DNA from: Pelodera strongyloides
Lineage: Eukaryota; Nematoda; Chromadorea; Rhabditida; Rhabditidae
Reading direction: 5' to 3'
Assembly: GCA_036852015.1 (NCBI GenBank)
Contig: JAANDG010000077.1
Coordinates: 62,001 to 126,000 of the forward strand
DNA: 64,000 nt
The notes below the pieces were generated by a model that was given only the letters and a program-made list of their open reading frames with translations, was not told where the DNA came from and did no database searches. This document shows positions 24,040 through 35,185 of this stretch, piece after piece. Every line of letters begins with the position of its first letter. Position 1 is the stretch's first letter. A program made the position numbers and the translations under genes.

Positions 24040-24460
24040 TTAAAGGAGGAGGCTCACGAGAATGAAGTGCTCAAATAGTTGCTTCTTATCGAAAGACGAT
24101 GGTATTCAATTTCGAAAGACATGTTTTACAAAGCAAAAGCTTTTAAATGGAAGGAGTAAATCAATATAAAACTATGAATTCTATCAAAATTCTGGATCGT
24201 AGTAAATAGTTGATTTCCATAGTGGGCATGCAAATTTTGTGCTGGCTTGCAAAATGAATTGTAAATTTGCATATTTAGCTTTGAAACCTCGCTTGCCTAC
24301 GATAGCTTATTTTATTTGACTTCGAGTTCTTTAGATTAATTAATTCCTTCAAACTAAAGGGCTGAACCTTCTGCTGCTTGTTTTTTGGAAGGTCAAACCA
24401 TCATCCTTCGATAAAAGGAAACTATTAGAGCACTTCATTCTCGTGAGCGTCCTCCTTTAA
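24040..24460. repeat. Inverted-repeat element family E (TTAA-flanked)
   Basis: TTAAAGGAGGAGGCTCACGA at the left and tcgtgagcgtcctcctttaa at the right; the homology continues inward (gaatgaagtgctc; aggaaactattagagcac) but the centre is diverged. About 420 bp, non-coding. Confidence 0.8.
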
Positions 24461-24595
24461 CGAAGATGCTTTTCTAACGGAACTATTCATAGACATAGGG
24501 TGTCTATGAGGTCAGCGCTCAGAAGTTCCGAAGTCAAGAAAAAAGCACAAAACTGTTTTCTATTTGCAAAAACAATCACCCTAAAAGGCCGAATT

Positions 24596-24642
24596 CTCTC
24601 TGTCTCTCTCTCTGTGTCTCTCTCTCTCTCTCCCACTCTCAT
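24596..24642 (+). repeat. (CT)n tract
   Basis: tctctctgtctctctctctg repeated. Confidence 0.9.
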
Positions 24643-25115
24643 CTGCTTCGCTGAGAGTCCCTTGTTTCAAGTGTTCCATTGGTATCTACATAATATAGTT
24701 AAATGAAGCATGGCTCGCCCAATGTTTCCGCATTTCCGGAATGAAATTACGTGTGGGGGAACCCCGTTTAAGCCGCTTGTTTCTATGCTCTCTAGACCTT
24801 TTCTATGTTTATTTATCGAAACCGGAAGCTCCTATATTGCAAAGAAGTTTGCGACATTTCAGTACAAAAAGCGACAAGGAAGTGACATGTTTTGGATTAA
24901 ACGAACTAAGAATTAAGAGGATTATGGGACAGGCACAGGAAAAAAAACGTTTTGTTTGTTGGGATACGAACTCAATAAACATCTCAAAAAGCTCCCTTCG
25001 TATGCTAATTATTGAAAAGAAGGCTTTAGTAGAAGATGACATGCCAGCGTACCTTGTCTTATGGTAAAGGAACACATTATCTATTGCACTGAAATTGAAG
25101 CTAAGCCATTGTGAT

Positions 25116-25478
25116 TTAAAGGGATCGGCTCACCTCAAATCGTGTCTGTTTTTTTTTGTTTCTTTATTTTCTATAAGGGATAATAAAAATTTGGAATACA
25201 AAAAGTAGTGTTCTATTTCAATACTCACGAAGATATTAGGTGATAAAGTGGGGGATCGATCGGCCCGAAATGAAAAAGTGTTAATTGTCCCATACAAACA
25301 AGGCAGGACAATTACACTTTTTCATTTCGGGCCGATCGATCCCCCACTTTATCACCTAATATCTTCGTGAGTATTGAAATAGAAAACTACTTTTTGCATT
25401 CCAAATTTTTATTATCCATTATCGAAAATAAAGAAACAAAAAAAACAGACACGATTTGAGGTGAGCCGATCCCTTTAA
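25116..25478. repeat. Near-perfect 363-bp palindrome family F (TTAA-flanked)
   Basis: Each arm runs TTAAAGGGATCGGCTCACC, tcaaatcgtgtctg, a T or A run, ggaataca/tgcattcc, ctttatcacctaatatcttc and cgatcggcccgaaatgaaaa with only a handful of differences. The centre is cccatacaaacaaggc. Confidence 0.95.
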
Positions 25479-26227
25479 AGATAAATGTTTTTCCCTATAC
25501 ACAAAATGCAGATCATTTATTTATACTTTTTTAGCTGATCAACTTTGTATTATGTCATCTATCACACTAATAATACAATTAGTTTTTTGATGATAGATGA
25601 CATGACTAACTCGTAAGTATTTAAACTAAAAAAAACACTTAGGCTGACATAAACAACATAAAGGCTGACAAATTGTCAGGCTGAACAATAATAGTTGTAT
25701 TTAAAGGGATCAGCCATTCTTGGACAATTTGTGAATTATATTCACCGCGACGGTGAATTTCTATCGAATTCTTTGAAATGTCCGGAATACAAATTAGACA
25801 TTCAACGTCTACGTCTACCGCCACGTCATAAAGAAACCTACAAACAATTAAAAAAATAGTTTCCAAAATTTGCAAATATCGAGATACAAAGTTGAAATAA
25901 CGGCTTTAGTGAGTAACATGTGTAGTTGCAGTCTACAAAAAAAACAGTTTATGAAAAATCTTTCTTTTTCATGTGGGGTGTCCATCCCATGGCAAAAACC
26001 GTGAGTTTTGCTTCCATATCACTTGCAAAAAAAATAGTGTGTCGGTTTACCGTAATTTTGAACACATCTTTAAAATTTATCCGCGTTATAGAAAATGCGC
26101 GGTGCTATAAACAAAAACGAGGCGAGAATGCACAGTTTCTGCGCTTTTAAAAATTGTCCCGTGGCTACCTGCCATGGGACGATTTTTTTTGTCTGTCTGT
26201 AGATATTCAGACATCCCCTCGTGTAGT

Positions 26228-26300
26228 TTATTAATTTATTATTTATTAAATAACACCGAGGTGTGCATCAAATAATATGATGAAGAGAAATAGTTCCAAA
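26228..26300. repeat. Retroelement-like tail fragment (tttattaaataacacc...gtgtgcatc)
   Basis: ttatttattaaataacaccg, then aggtgtgcatcaaataatat matches 45599-45700 and, more loosely, 56731-56800. Confidence 0.5.
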
Positions 26301-26724
26301 ATCTATACTATTTTGTTATATACTTCGAAATAGGTAAGAAAATTGAATTCTTACCTATTGCCTATTTTGTTCTATACTTGGAATGGAAAATCGGGCATAC
26401 GTGGAAACCTCATTTGGATACGAAGAAGAACACATCTACTATGCCCTAAAAGATTCTAATAACTCCACTTCCTAGTTCTAGGAGCTGCCAACCACAGAGT
26501 GTCAGGCAGCGTCTGGAGGAAACTTAAAAAATATGTAAAATAGAGTTCAAAAAATTTGCAAAAGTGCAAAATTTCTGCGAAAACATAGTGTACACCTAGT
26601 AAATCCACAGACTTCGTTCAGTTTGTTTTCAAAGAATTTTGTGACAAAACCAGACGATGCTTATTCATTCCGTTTATTATTGATGAAAAATACACAGAGC
26701 TTTTACACAGGGGAAAGGGAAACA

Positions 26725-26830
26725 GGAAGGCGGTGTCGCGCGCCAGTAGCGCCTTCTTAGGTGCGCGAAATGTGTGCCACAAAAGCGCCGTCTGGAATTT
26801 GACACATCTATTACGCACCCATTGCGCACC
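26725..26830. repeat. GC-rich gcgca island
   Basis: gcgcgccagtagcgcc, aggtgcgcgaaatgtgtgcc and similar motifs, as in the island at 8600-8825. Confidence 0.5.
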
Positions 26831-28484
26831 CAAACAATTGTGCCAACTAGACCTGCATTAAAGGGAACTTTAAAATAATGACTATGACAACAATTCCAAG
26901 GAAATAATTATGCTTTTTCTCGATTTTTCTGTGTTCTAAAACACAAGAACTCCACAAACGCTTTTGAATGAACAATGGGGTTTAAAAGTTTTTTAGCCCC
27001 ACAAAAAAATGCGACAAAACATGGTCAAGACAAAGAACGTCTTTGTTGCTATGTATAAAATGGTGAGGAACCGTTTGGAACTCTATTCTATTAGACCTAG
27101 CTAAGGCTAAGGTGCAAGGGTACATGTTATCGGCTAGATATTCAAACTTCAAACGGCCGCCTTCAAGAACTGAACTCAGAAAATGAAAATTTGCTAGAAT
27201 TAATGGAATTACGTTAACGAAAAGCAATTCGAATACAGTAGCACTCTGCAAAATATGATTTAAAAATATGGTTTCTGCTTAGTTTAAATGTAAATCTCGG
27301 CGGCACAACTACTGCTCAACATAAACCACAATAACGCGGTAATAATATAAACCACACAATGTTGCGGAATTATGGCAATTTACACTAGGAGAAGCACATT
27401 TTGCGGTTATCCTTTAAAACATTTCACAAAATAAAACACTTCTTTCTCAGCAAATTACAAAAAAAGGGAAATTTCCCGGGTCTAATTCCAAATGCTATAT
27501 GCATATTGTCAGAGGGTGGGCATATTCAGCCGATTCATTACACATTGAAAAAGGGGAAACGAGAAAAATAAATAGGCATGCATTAATTCAACCCCGCTTC
27601 TCACATGCTTCGTTTATTTAAAATTCGCGTTTTATGAGCCGAATTACCCGGGTATATATGAAGAAAATAGGTACGCAAATTAGCTGGGTGGGATATAAGA
27701 TACTATGGAATATATACATCAAAATTTCGCTCCACCTTCGAATGCATAACGTGCTGTTAGGCCGAAATCCGGGGGACTATGTGGACTTTACGTAACCATA
27801 TAATGCTAAAAATATTTACATTACAAATGCAAAGAAATAGGAAAATGTCATAAACTACGGCACGAATATTTTGAAAAAAAAAAGAAGAAAAAAACGGTAT
27901 TTGAAAAAAGTCCAAGTCTGTCGGTACTGTCGGTTTTTTTTTGCTCAAATAATAATAATACTTTACTTTTATTGATGACATTTAATTACGACATCTCAAA
28001 AGGTGACCCTAACTAAGATATCACGCTTCATAACGCAGCGTAGAATGTTGAATAGTGTTTTGTTAAAGGAAGGCAGTCACTATTCAACTTTTTTATTCGA
28101 TTTTTATTAGATGCAAGAAGATTTATAAAACAATATGCAGCCAGTAAAAAGCCACATAAAAGCGAACTCAGGAAGAGAGAAATCAATGAAAATGAGTTTT
28201 GGTAAATGACCGTCGCCGGTGCATATATGCAATTGCCAGGGGTACTTGGAGAGTGAACAGCCTGCAGTGTTACACCTGGCGCGTGGTTTATCACTGCAGG
28301 GTATTTATTATGAAACTCTATGCGGGCAATTATAAACTACGGTATACTAGTAAAACTCATACACAGGGATTTCTCTCCATGAGTCCTGAGTTCGTTTTGC
28401 CGTACTTTGGTGCTGGAATCGTAGTTTTCTTCACATATTTGAATATTTAATGAAAAGTGACTGCGGTCCTTTAATGTTACACCA
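26831..28484. other. Intergenic, nothing recognised
   Basis: Open frames of 70-90 codons on the minus strand near 26982-27251 and 28028-28294 show no domain or gene structure. Confidence 0.4.
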
Positions 28485-28903
28485 GAATGTTGAAAACGGT
28501 GTGGCAAGATGGATTTCATTTCAAACTCATCTCGCCACACTGTTTTCAACTAGGAATCCTTGTGGAATTCGGTATTTCTGATCTCCCCGCACTGTTTTCA
28601 ACTAAAAAACCTTGTGGAATGTCTTATTTCAGGTCTAAACTGATCTCCCCACACTGTTTTCAACTAGAAAACCTTGTGGAATGAAGTATTTCGGTCAAAA
28701 CTGATCTCCCCACACTGTTTTCAACAAGAAAACCTTGTGGCACACTGTTTTCTACCAGAAAACCTTGTGGAATTAGGTATTTCTGATATCCCCACACTGT
28801 TTTCAACTAGAAAACCTTGTGGAATTAGGTATTTCTGATCTCCCCACACTGTTTTCAACTAGAAAACCTTGTGGATTGACTTATTTCAGTCTGAACTGAT
28901 CGT
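28485..28903 (+). repeat. Minisatellite, about seven 33-62 bp units
   Basis: The unit core is ccccacactgttttcaacta, then gaaaaccttgtgg and a variable tail (aattaggtatttctgatct or a longer tcggtcaaaactgatct form). The first piece (28485-28500) is the core in inverted orientation, gttgaaaacggtgtgg. Confidence 0.9.
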
Positions 28904-29819
28904 CCCAAGTCAATCCCGATTTTCGATTTGATGGTATCACTCGAACCAGTTTTAGACGAATAGTAAAATAAAAGCAAAATTAAGTGTCGGAGTCAGGTAG
29001 AAAAAAAGTTGTGAGGTGTTCAACTTCATGATTATTGCACTGATTATGTGCAAAATTAAGAAGAAACCAAGTCTAAACTAAGCATAATATTTATATTCAT
29101 TTGTATTTATTTGTATTCACAGTTATTTTTAATTTAATTTAATGTTCCCTGTCCTGTAAGTAGTAAATGACTTGAACCCTTTACTCTGTGGGACCTGGTT
29201 ATTATTTTCTCGCTTACCTTGTTATTTTGTACTTGTCGTTTTTTTTATCAATAAACCTTTATAATATTATTTGTATCTCAATTTCTGCGACATTTACTTT
29301 TGTTTTTATTTTTAACCAGTATTTGAAAACGGTTCGATAGATACTATAAAAGCGAAATTCGGGGTTGACTGCCTAAAACGAAATTTAGCCCCATAATCAT
29401 AATTTCCAAATCTGCTGCTTCCTAATATATTCCGCTGTATTTCTATTTCTAATTTCGGAAAACATTTCTTTAAATAATGCGGCCTCGCTCGTTGTCTCCA
29501 TAGTTACATTTAACATACATATCTACTATCTGTATATACAAGCGCGAGAGCCTATATCAGCAGGTGTACTAAACTATGTTATTACAAACATCATACTCGG
29601 CAATACTTTATTAATTGTGCAACAACTTAATCTCTACTTAATTACATTTTTCGTTAATTTCCAGCAAGCAGATATTGTGATAGCTTATTGGTTGGCCGTG
29701 ACCGTGGTTACTTATTTTATAATTTTGTAAAAGGGCCCAGGCTCATGTAAAAAGGTTATTCCGTATATGGCTTGCGACATGTTTACATTTTTATAATCAT
29801 GCAGACACCGTAGATAATA
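28904..29819. other. Intergenic, upstream of coiled-coil gene
   Basis: No gene recognised. The stretch 29140-29275 ends in atcaataaacctttataat and looks like an old 3' UTR or retroelement tail on the plus strand, without a matching coding part. Confidence 0.35.
29797..29819 (+). promoter_or_regulatory. Possible spliced-leader acceptor of coiled-coil gene
   Basis: ataatcatgcag ends 15 bases before the ATG. It is a weaker site than at the other genes. Confidence 0.35.
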
Positions 29820-32470
29820 ATGAGGGAACTGTTGGCGAAGCAGGGCTCTAAGCAGGTGAGCGCAGTTTTGATTTGTGGCATGTTCCGAACCTTTTAAAGC
29901 AGTGTAACAGCCGGTTTTTGTACTTCGGGCGCTGTACTTCCATATAGCACATAAGTAAATAACTGTGAGACATTGGGCGATTTTTTATTCTAATTATCTT
30001 CATTTGCACACAGCATATGGGAATGCAGTTGTCCAAAACTGCTGTTGTACGTTAATACCGCTTCAATTTCCTCGGTGGTGGGAAATGTTTTATATTATAT
30101 GTTGTATGCCATTCCAGCCCAAGCGTCGAACTCTACTGTCGTTAAAAAACACTGTTGTGGAAAAGAATTCTCAAATGATATATAGAAATGTGCCCGGGGA
30201 AGATGAACTACGAGCTGCTAGGATAAAGGTAGGATTTGAATCGTTTATCCTCTTTTCACGATTATATAATCTTTAATTTTAATAGATCATTTGTGTTCAA
30301 TGTGTTCATTTAGATTTAAATTACATTCCTCGGTATTCCTCTTTTATTATTATTTTTACACACAAGGTCCCTTGTTAGTTTGTTGGTGTCCTTACTGCAC
30401 TGATATCTTAGGGTTCCTAATGGTCATTTACAAAAAATTCTCGTTTTTTTTCTCATTTTTTTTGCATCTGTCGACCAATAAATATTTATTTATTTCACAT
30501 CGATGGAGTGATTGGTTCCTCGGTATTATGCTTCAATGGTAATTTTCTAACAATTCAAATTATAGATAAAAGGTCGAATCGACAAGCTTATGCAAGAAGT
30601 CGACAGCAGAATGGATGTAAGAACTGCTTCCAAACAAACGAGGTGTTTTTTGAAAGAATATCACTAATAAAATACAGTATTCTTATAGGTTTCGAGAATA
30701 CGAATTGAGTGAGGGCAAAAGGCACACTGCACACAATAGCGCACCAAATAATACTGAAAAGTTGTATATTGAAAATGGTTTATATATGAAGACCCACGCC
30801 TTACAGATTGATTGCACTATGGGCGGTTTGCCGTGAAGTTCTACAAGAAAGCCGTAAAATCGATTCAGAACCGTCAGTGGACAGCATGGTGAATACTTTC
30901 TTCTTTAACTTTAATTTCATAGATTGAACTTATTACGTATAGAACTAATTGTGCGCCCATGAAAACGGATGTATATGTAAGAAGGTAGGGTGGGAGTTCC
31001 CATTTTCCCCGCGCATCATCAACGTTGCAGATCCAGTACGACGTCGAAAAGCCACATGACTGGCACTGTCCCAACGTGGAAAAGTTGAAAATCTTGGAAC
31101 ACGAAAGAGAGGAAGAACGGAAAATAAGCAGTGACTCGATACAGCAACTACAGGTTCTATAGCTTTTCATTTTTACTTAAATGAACGAAGTATACTTACA
31201 ATTGGATACCTACATGTAAATTTCACTGGGAAGAATGATGTAGCGGCGAAACTAATAGATTTCTTTTGTCCAATCCCCGCCAAGTTTTCGCCGCGCACTA
31301 ACCAAATAAATGTCTCCAACTGATTGGTAAACAGTACCATTGCAAGCATAGTATTATAAATGATGACATCTGCTGTGCACTTTATGTCACAAGCCAAATA
31401 ATTATTTTTAGAACGTAGTACTCGAGCTTAGCGCTGAAAATGCATCGCAAAAGCTGCACGTTGAAAACCTGAGTGCTCAATTGGTTAGTTTACTTTTTTG
31501 AATCACCCTATTCCACCTGTCAGTAACAAATACAAACGTTTCGGTGAAAAAGTTTGAACTCCTGCAAGCGTCGTGATATTCTGAGAGTCAAACGTGCACG
31601 CCGTTTCATTGCGGCGTGCACACTTTTATCTGGCACATGCCGTAGAGACGTAAATAAGTAATGAAAGGCCGACCCTTCATTGAAACATGAAACTACTAAT
31701 GTGCTCTTTCAGGCCCACTGTCTATCTTTGAATTCAAAACTCGAAGAAGAAAATAACAAGATTCAAACGGATTTGTTGGCTCATCGACGGTTCATAAGCA
31801 AATTTCAGGTGAGTAAAAACAGTCAGTCAAGCAGATTGTATTCCAACAGCCAAGTATACTATACTCACTGATGAACCTTCGCGGTTACGTCGTGGGCAGA
31901 AAAGGGTGCGCACTTTACGTAGGGTTGCGCGACAAGTGTGCCACATGTGCGCCAACTGGAAAAGTGGACCATTCGCGCTGGCACACTCCTGCAAATCTAG
32001 GCGCAAAATTAGGTCCGCGCCGCTACGTAGCAGACACCCGCTCAGACACATTGTCAGTCTATATACAGTTCATATAAAAATGTTCAGGAAGACCTCAACT
32101 TTGTAAAGAATGCAAAACAAAACGCCAACAAGAATCAAGAACTCACCGAGTCTCTCAGGAAAACTGTTGACAAGGTAACAATCGAAACTTATACGTTTAT
32201 TAATCCGCCGCGCTTGATTTTGCGGAGCACGCACCCACCGCACCCCATCCAAACTGCGCGCCACACTTTCGCCGCACACCCTTTCTTGGTCCAATTGATA
32301 AGCATCAGCCACAACTAGCCGCATTCAAAAGATCTATACTTTAGCTCGAATCCGAGAAAGAGGCTCTTGAACACCTCTTCGAACTTCACATCAATCATCT
32401 GTCTTCCGACAATAGTCGTCGTAAGAAACGCTTCGACGAAAAGCTACATAACATTCAAAGCTCTCTTTAA
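29820..32470 (+). CDS. Small coiled-coil protein, eight exons
   Basis: I do not recognise the family. Exons 29820-29855, 30118-30228, 30566-30616, 31031-31153, 31412-31483, 31713-31808, 32088-32174 and 32345-32470 are all phase 0 and close to 233 residues with a TAA stop. The N-terminus is short and basic (KQPKRRTLLSLK). From about residue 50 the chain is mostly charged helix: KGRIDKLMQEVDSRMD, then VEKLKILEHEREEERK, LELSAENASQKLHVENL, LNSKLEEENNKIQTDLL and ESLRKTVDKLESEKEALEHL, with hydrophobic a/d spacing typical of coiled coils. A HDWHCP segment near residue 75 is the only other notable feature. A structural or scaffold role is likely. A further small exon between 30617 and 31030 cannot be ruled out. 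Introns contain a family B element and GC-rich islands. Confidence 0.72.
29894..30065. repeat. Family B element in intron 1 of coiled-coil gene
   Basis: TTAAAGCAGTGTAACAGCCGG, tttttgtacttcgg at the left; ttgtccaaaactgctgttgt at a decayed right end. It ends about 50 bases before exon 2. Confidence 0.7.
31880..32035. repeat. GC-rich gcgca island, intronic
   Basis: gggtgcgcactttacg, tgcgcgacaagtgtgccaca and gcgctggcacactcctgc in an otherwise AT-rich intron. Confidence 0.5.
32200..32300. repeat. GC-rich gcgca island, intronic
   Basis: ccgccgcgcttgattttgcg, gcacgcacccaccgcacc and gcgcgccacactttcgccgc fill most of the last intron of the coiled-coil gene. Confidence 0.5.
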
Positions 32471-32474
32471 TAAA
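32469..32474 (+). terminator. AATAAA signal overlapping the stop codon
   Basis: The stop TAA (32468-32470) is part of taataaaag, so the poly-A signal begins inside the stop codon and the 3' UTR should be very short. No better signal lies immediately downstream. Confidence 0.45.
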
Positions 32475-32883
32475 AGTATATATTCAAGTTCTTCGCATTC
32501 TTGATTTTCGCATATCTCTTAAATGTTTTTTTTTTCACATCGCAACTTGCCCGTAGAAATCCGTGGAACACAAACAAACATTAAAAAAACTTTATTATGA
32601 GAAAACTAGGCATAAAAACAGCTAATTTCTATATCACTAATAACCGTATAATAACTAAACGATGAGCAGAAAATAACAAATGATCGTGCTCATAAGATGC
32701 TCTTCAGATGCAATAACATGACTGAAGAACAAAAAAAGGGTAAAAAATGAGAGACTCCATACTGTCACAAAACTGGTCAAACAGTCTTACAAGGATGCGA
32801 GTCATAGAGTAGTGATGAACGTGTCAGTCTGCAACAAACATGGTTATACAGTCTCACAAACAGGTCTACATTAAAGCTTGCAA

Positions 32884-33075
32884 GCTCCAGATTACCGGCC
32901 GGAGTCCTTTAAACGCATCGAGTACACCTCTATGCCTGATGGAGCTCCAAGTGCAAACGAACATTCCATTCAGAGTGAAACCAAATTCGAGGCTGTTCCA
33001 GGGCAAATTAGGCATAAATAGTAAGGAATTCAGTTGTTCCCGATGCCTATGTCCAAATAGTGTATTTCGCATTTA
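32884..33075. repeat. Family A element, degraded
   Basis: attaccggccggagtcc, aaacgcatcgagtacacc at the left; ccgatgcctatgtccaaata, gtgtatttcgcatttaaa at the right. Confidence 0.6.
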
Positions 33076-33629
33076 AAACATCCAATAGGAGCTGAAGTGG
33101 AAACTAGAGTAAAAAACAAGTGCGCAATTAATACTCACAGAGCCTAGACGTTACTTACGGGGCAAAACTTACGTTAGTTGAGTTAGTTAAAACAGTTAGT
33201 AATGGGATGTTAAAATACGGGTTCGTGACATCAAAAAAGCACAATAGTCAACCACTAATATTAAAATAGAGGGCAGAACACGAAGGAGCACGCATTATTA
33301 TTGTTGGGTTTAGATGCTCGGTAAAACTCGTTAGGGTCACTAACACTTGCAATCATAACCAAAAACCTAAACTGCACAAGACGGGCTCCACAGTACCCAA
33401 AAAGGACAGGTTCTGCACCACAATGCGCACCTAGAGTTGCAAACTTGCTCATCCACAAATACTAAGCAAATTTACAACAGCAAATCGCATCCGATCCGAT
33501 CGAGTACATGTGACACTTACAATGAGCTGGAACTGAAAAACTACAAAGGAAAAACACTAAAAACTACACTAAAAGCAGAATGGCATGTGGTTCGTAAAAC
33601 GTACACGGTGCAACTGAATTTCCCATGTA

Positions 33630-33757
33630 TTACATGAAATTTGCATCCATTTTATGCCGGAAAGGCACAACACTTGGCAGAAGCATATAATGTAATGGAA
33701 CAAAGTTGCCCCACATAGGTCACAAAAACCGAACCACGTGTCATATCGCTTTAAAAC
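33630..33757. repeat. Family C element, degraded left arm
   Basis: aaatttgcatccattttatg near the left and acaaaaaccgaaccacgtgt catatcgctttaa at the right end. Confidence 0.55.
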
Positions 33758-34441
33758 GACAAAAAAAAACAAGGTAATGCCGAAAAACGGCGGGTCGGGT
33801 CGGGAGAAGGGATATCGACATAAAAACTCAAAGAGCACATCAACATACCAGCAACAAGAAATGAGCAACTGAACGCTAATAGTGACTGACTATCATAATA
33901 ATGCTGACAACTAAATAAAATGACGCTAGTAGGACTAAATACGCGACTAGTTGAGCAAAAAAAAAACACTACGGCACCTTGAAACTAGAACCACGTAAAT
34001 GTGAAACAATCTCACAAAAACACCTGTGCTATGCTAACAAACAATAAAACAATGAATGCGAAATTATAAGATAATAAAAAATCCTATCTAATGCTAAAAA
34101 AAAGTTGTCCTACTGTCACTTGGTCACTTCTACCTTCTACCTCCTATCCTATCTAAGCTAAGAATAAGAAATAAATAAAAAACTACTTTCTACTCTCCTA
34201 TTGGCGCCATACACGTAATACAAGTATTCGCGAGCTGGCTTCTCACTAACAAATAAAAAAAAACTGAATGTAAAATGCAGATGGAAAATCTACAACCTAC
34301 TATACTATAAAACAGACTTAACCGGAAGTGCTGTCTATTCACTTCACTATAACTATACTCAAGACAACTATCAACAAAGATAGTAGCAAAAGTAAGAACT
34401 ACAACTATAACCATATTCCTAATCGGCCCGGTGCTCTGAGA

Positions 34442-34621
34442 TTAAAGAGGTATCACACGTGGTTTTGAAACGTATCATGAAAACTGCACTTCCATGTATT
34501 ATAAGCAAATTCTTGGGCCCTCGTGTGCATTTTGGCACAAACCGGACCCCAATTTGCATATAAAACATGGGAGTGAAGTTTCGAGTACAAGATTCACAAA
34601 TCACGCGCCATACCGCTTTAA
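34442..34621. repeat. Palindromic element family C, intact
   Basis: TTAA at both ends; aaagaggtatcacacgtgg, ttttgaaacgtatc at the left, and acaaatcacgcgccataccg cttt at the right. It ends 9 bases from the stop codon of the minus-strand gene. Confidence 0.8.
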
Positions 34622-34630
34622 GCGATGGCC

Positions 34631-35185
34631 TTAGTAACGCTGAATGATCTTGGGATCAATATCAACTTCTCTGAGCAACTTTTCCATGAGAAATTGGTCA
34701 ATATCGAATGGGGTGAAGTCAACCTGAGCTGGAGTGGACTCGTTGGCTGGTCTAAACTATTTTTCCGGTTTAATTCATTTTTTTTATTTTCAACTTATTG
34801 GCAATGTATAACTTAAATTTCTTTAAACTTATTCAATTCACCCTTATTCATCAGATTGTTTTTCCATTTCAAAGGACAAAAAAACAATCGCAATAAAAAG
34901 TAAAAGAAGTACGTGTACGCTTTTCAATTTCATTGTTTTTTTTTAAATTTAGTATAGCAAAGCCATCTTATCTTAGATCTCAATGAGTGAAAAAAATGAT
35001 AATACGCCCTTGTACAAATATACTTCACTACATGTATACGTTTAACAATTGGCGTTGACACCCCGTTTATCAGTTCAGTGGAAATTAAAATAGAATAAAT
35101 GGAATATAAAAAATATAATCACACCTGTACTCTACAATCTTATCGTCAGGCTCTCCGGTCGGCTTCTCACGGAACGCTCTCCATG
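34631..35185 (-). CDS. Unrecognised protein, last two exons (5' part not found)
   Basis: On the minus strand, exon 35185-35125 joins exon 34751-34631 and reads WRAFREKPTGEPDDKIVEYR, then PANESTPAQVDFTPFDIDQF and LMEKLLREVDIDPKIIQRY before TAA. Both splice sites fit (tttag acceptors, gtgtg donor), and the frame stays open across the join with protein-like composition. I do not recognise the family. An exon leaving one base before CATGG should lie upstream, somewhere in 35186-37500, but I could not identify it. The gene is convergent with the coiled-coil gene and divergent from atg-9. Confidence 0.5.

Larger units (their letters stand above)
32475..34441. other. Intergenic, AT-rich, with two element relics
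   Basis: Between the coiled-coil gene and the convergent minus-strand gene. Apart from the repeats listed nothing is recognised. Confidence 0.4.

Noticed and set aside
28485..28903. CRISPR-like direct repeats
   Set aside because: Units are contiguous variants of one sequence with no unique spacers, and the genome is eukaryotic; it is a minisatellite.
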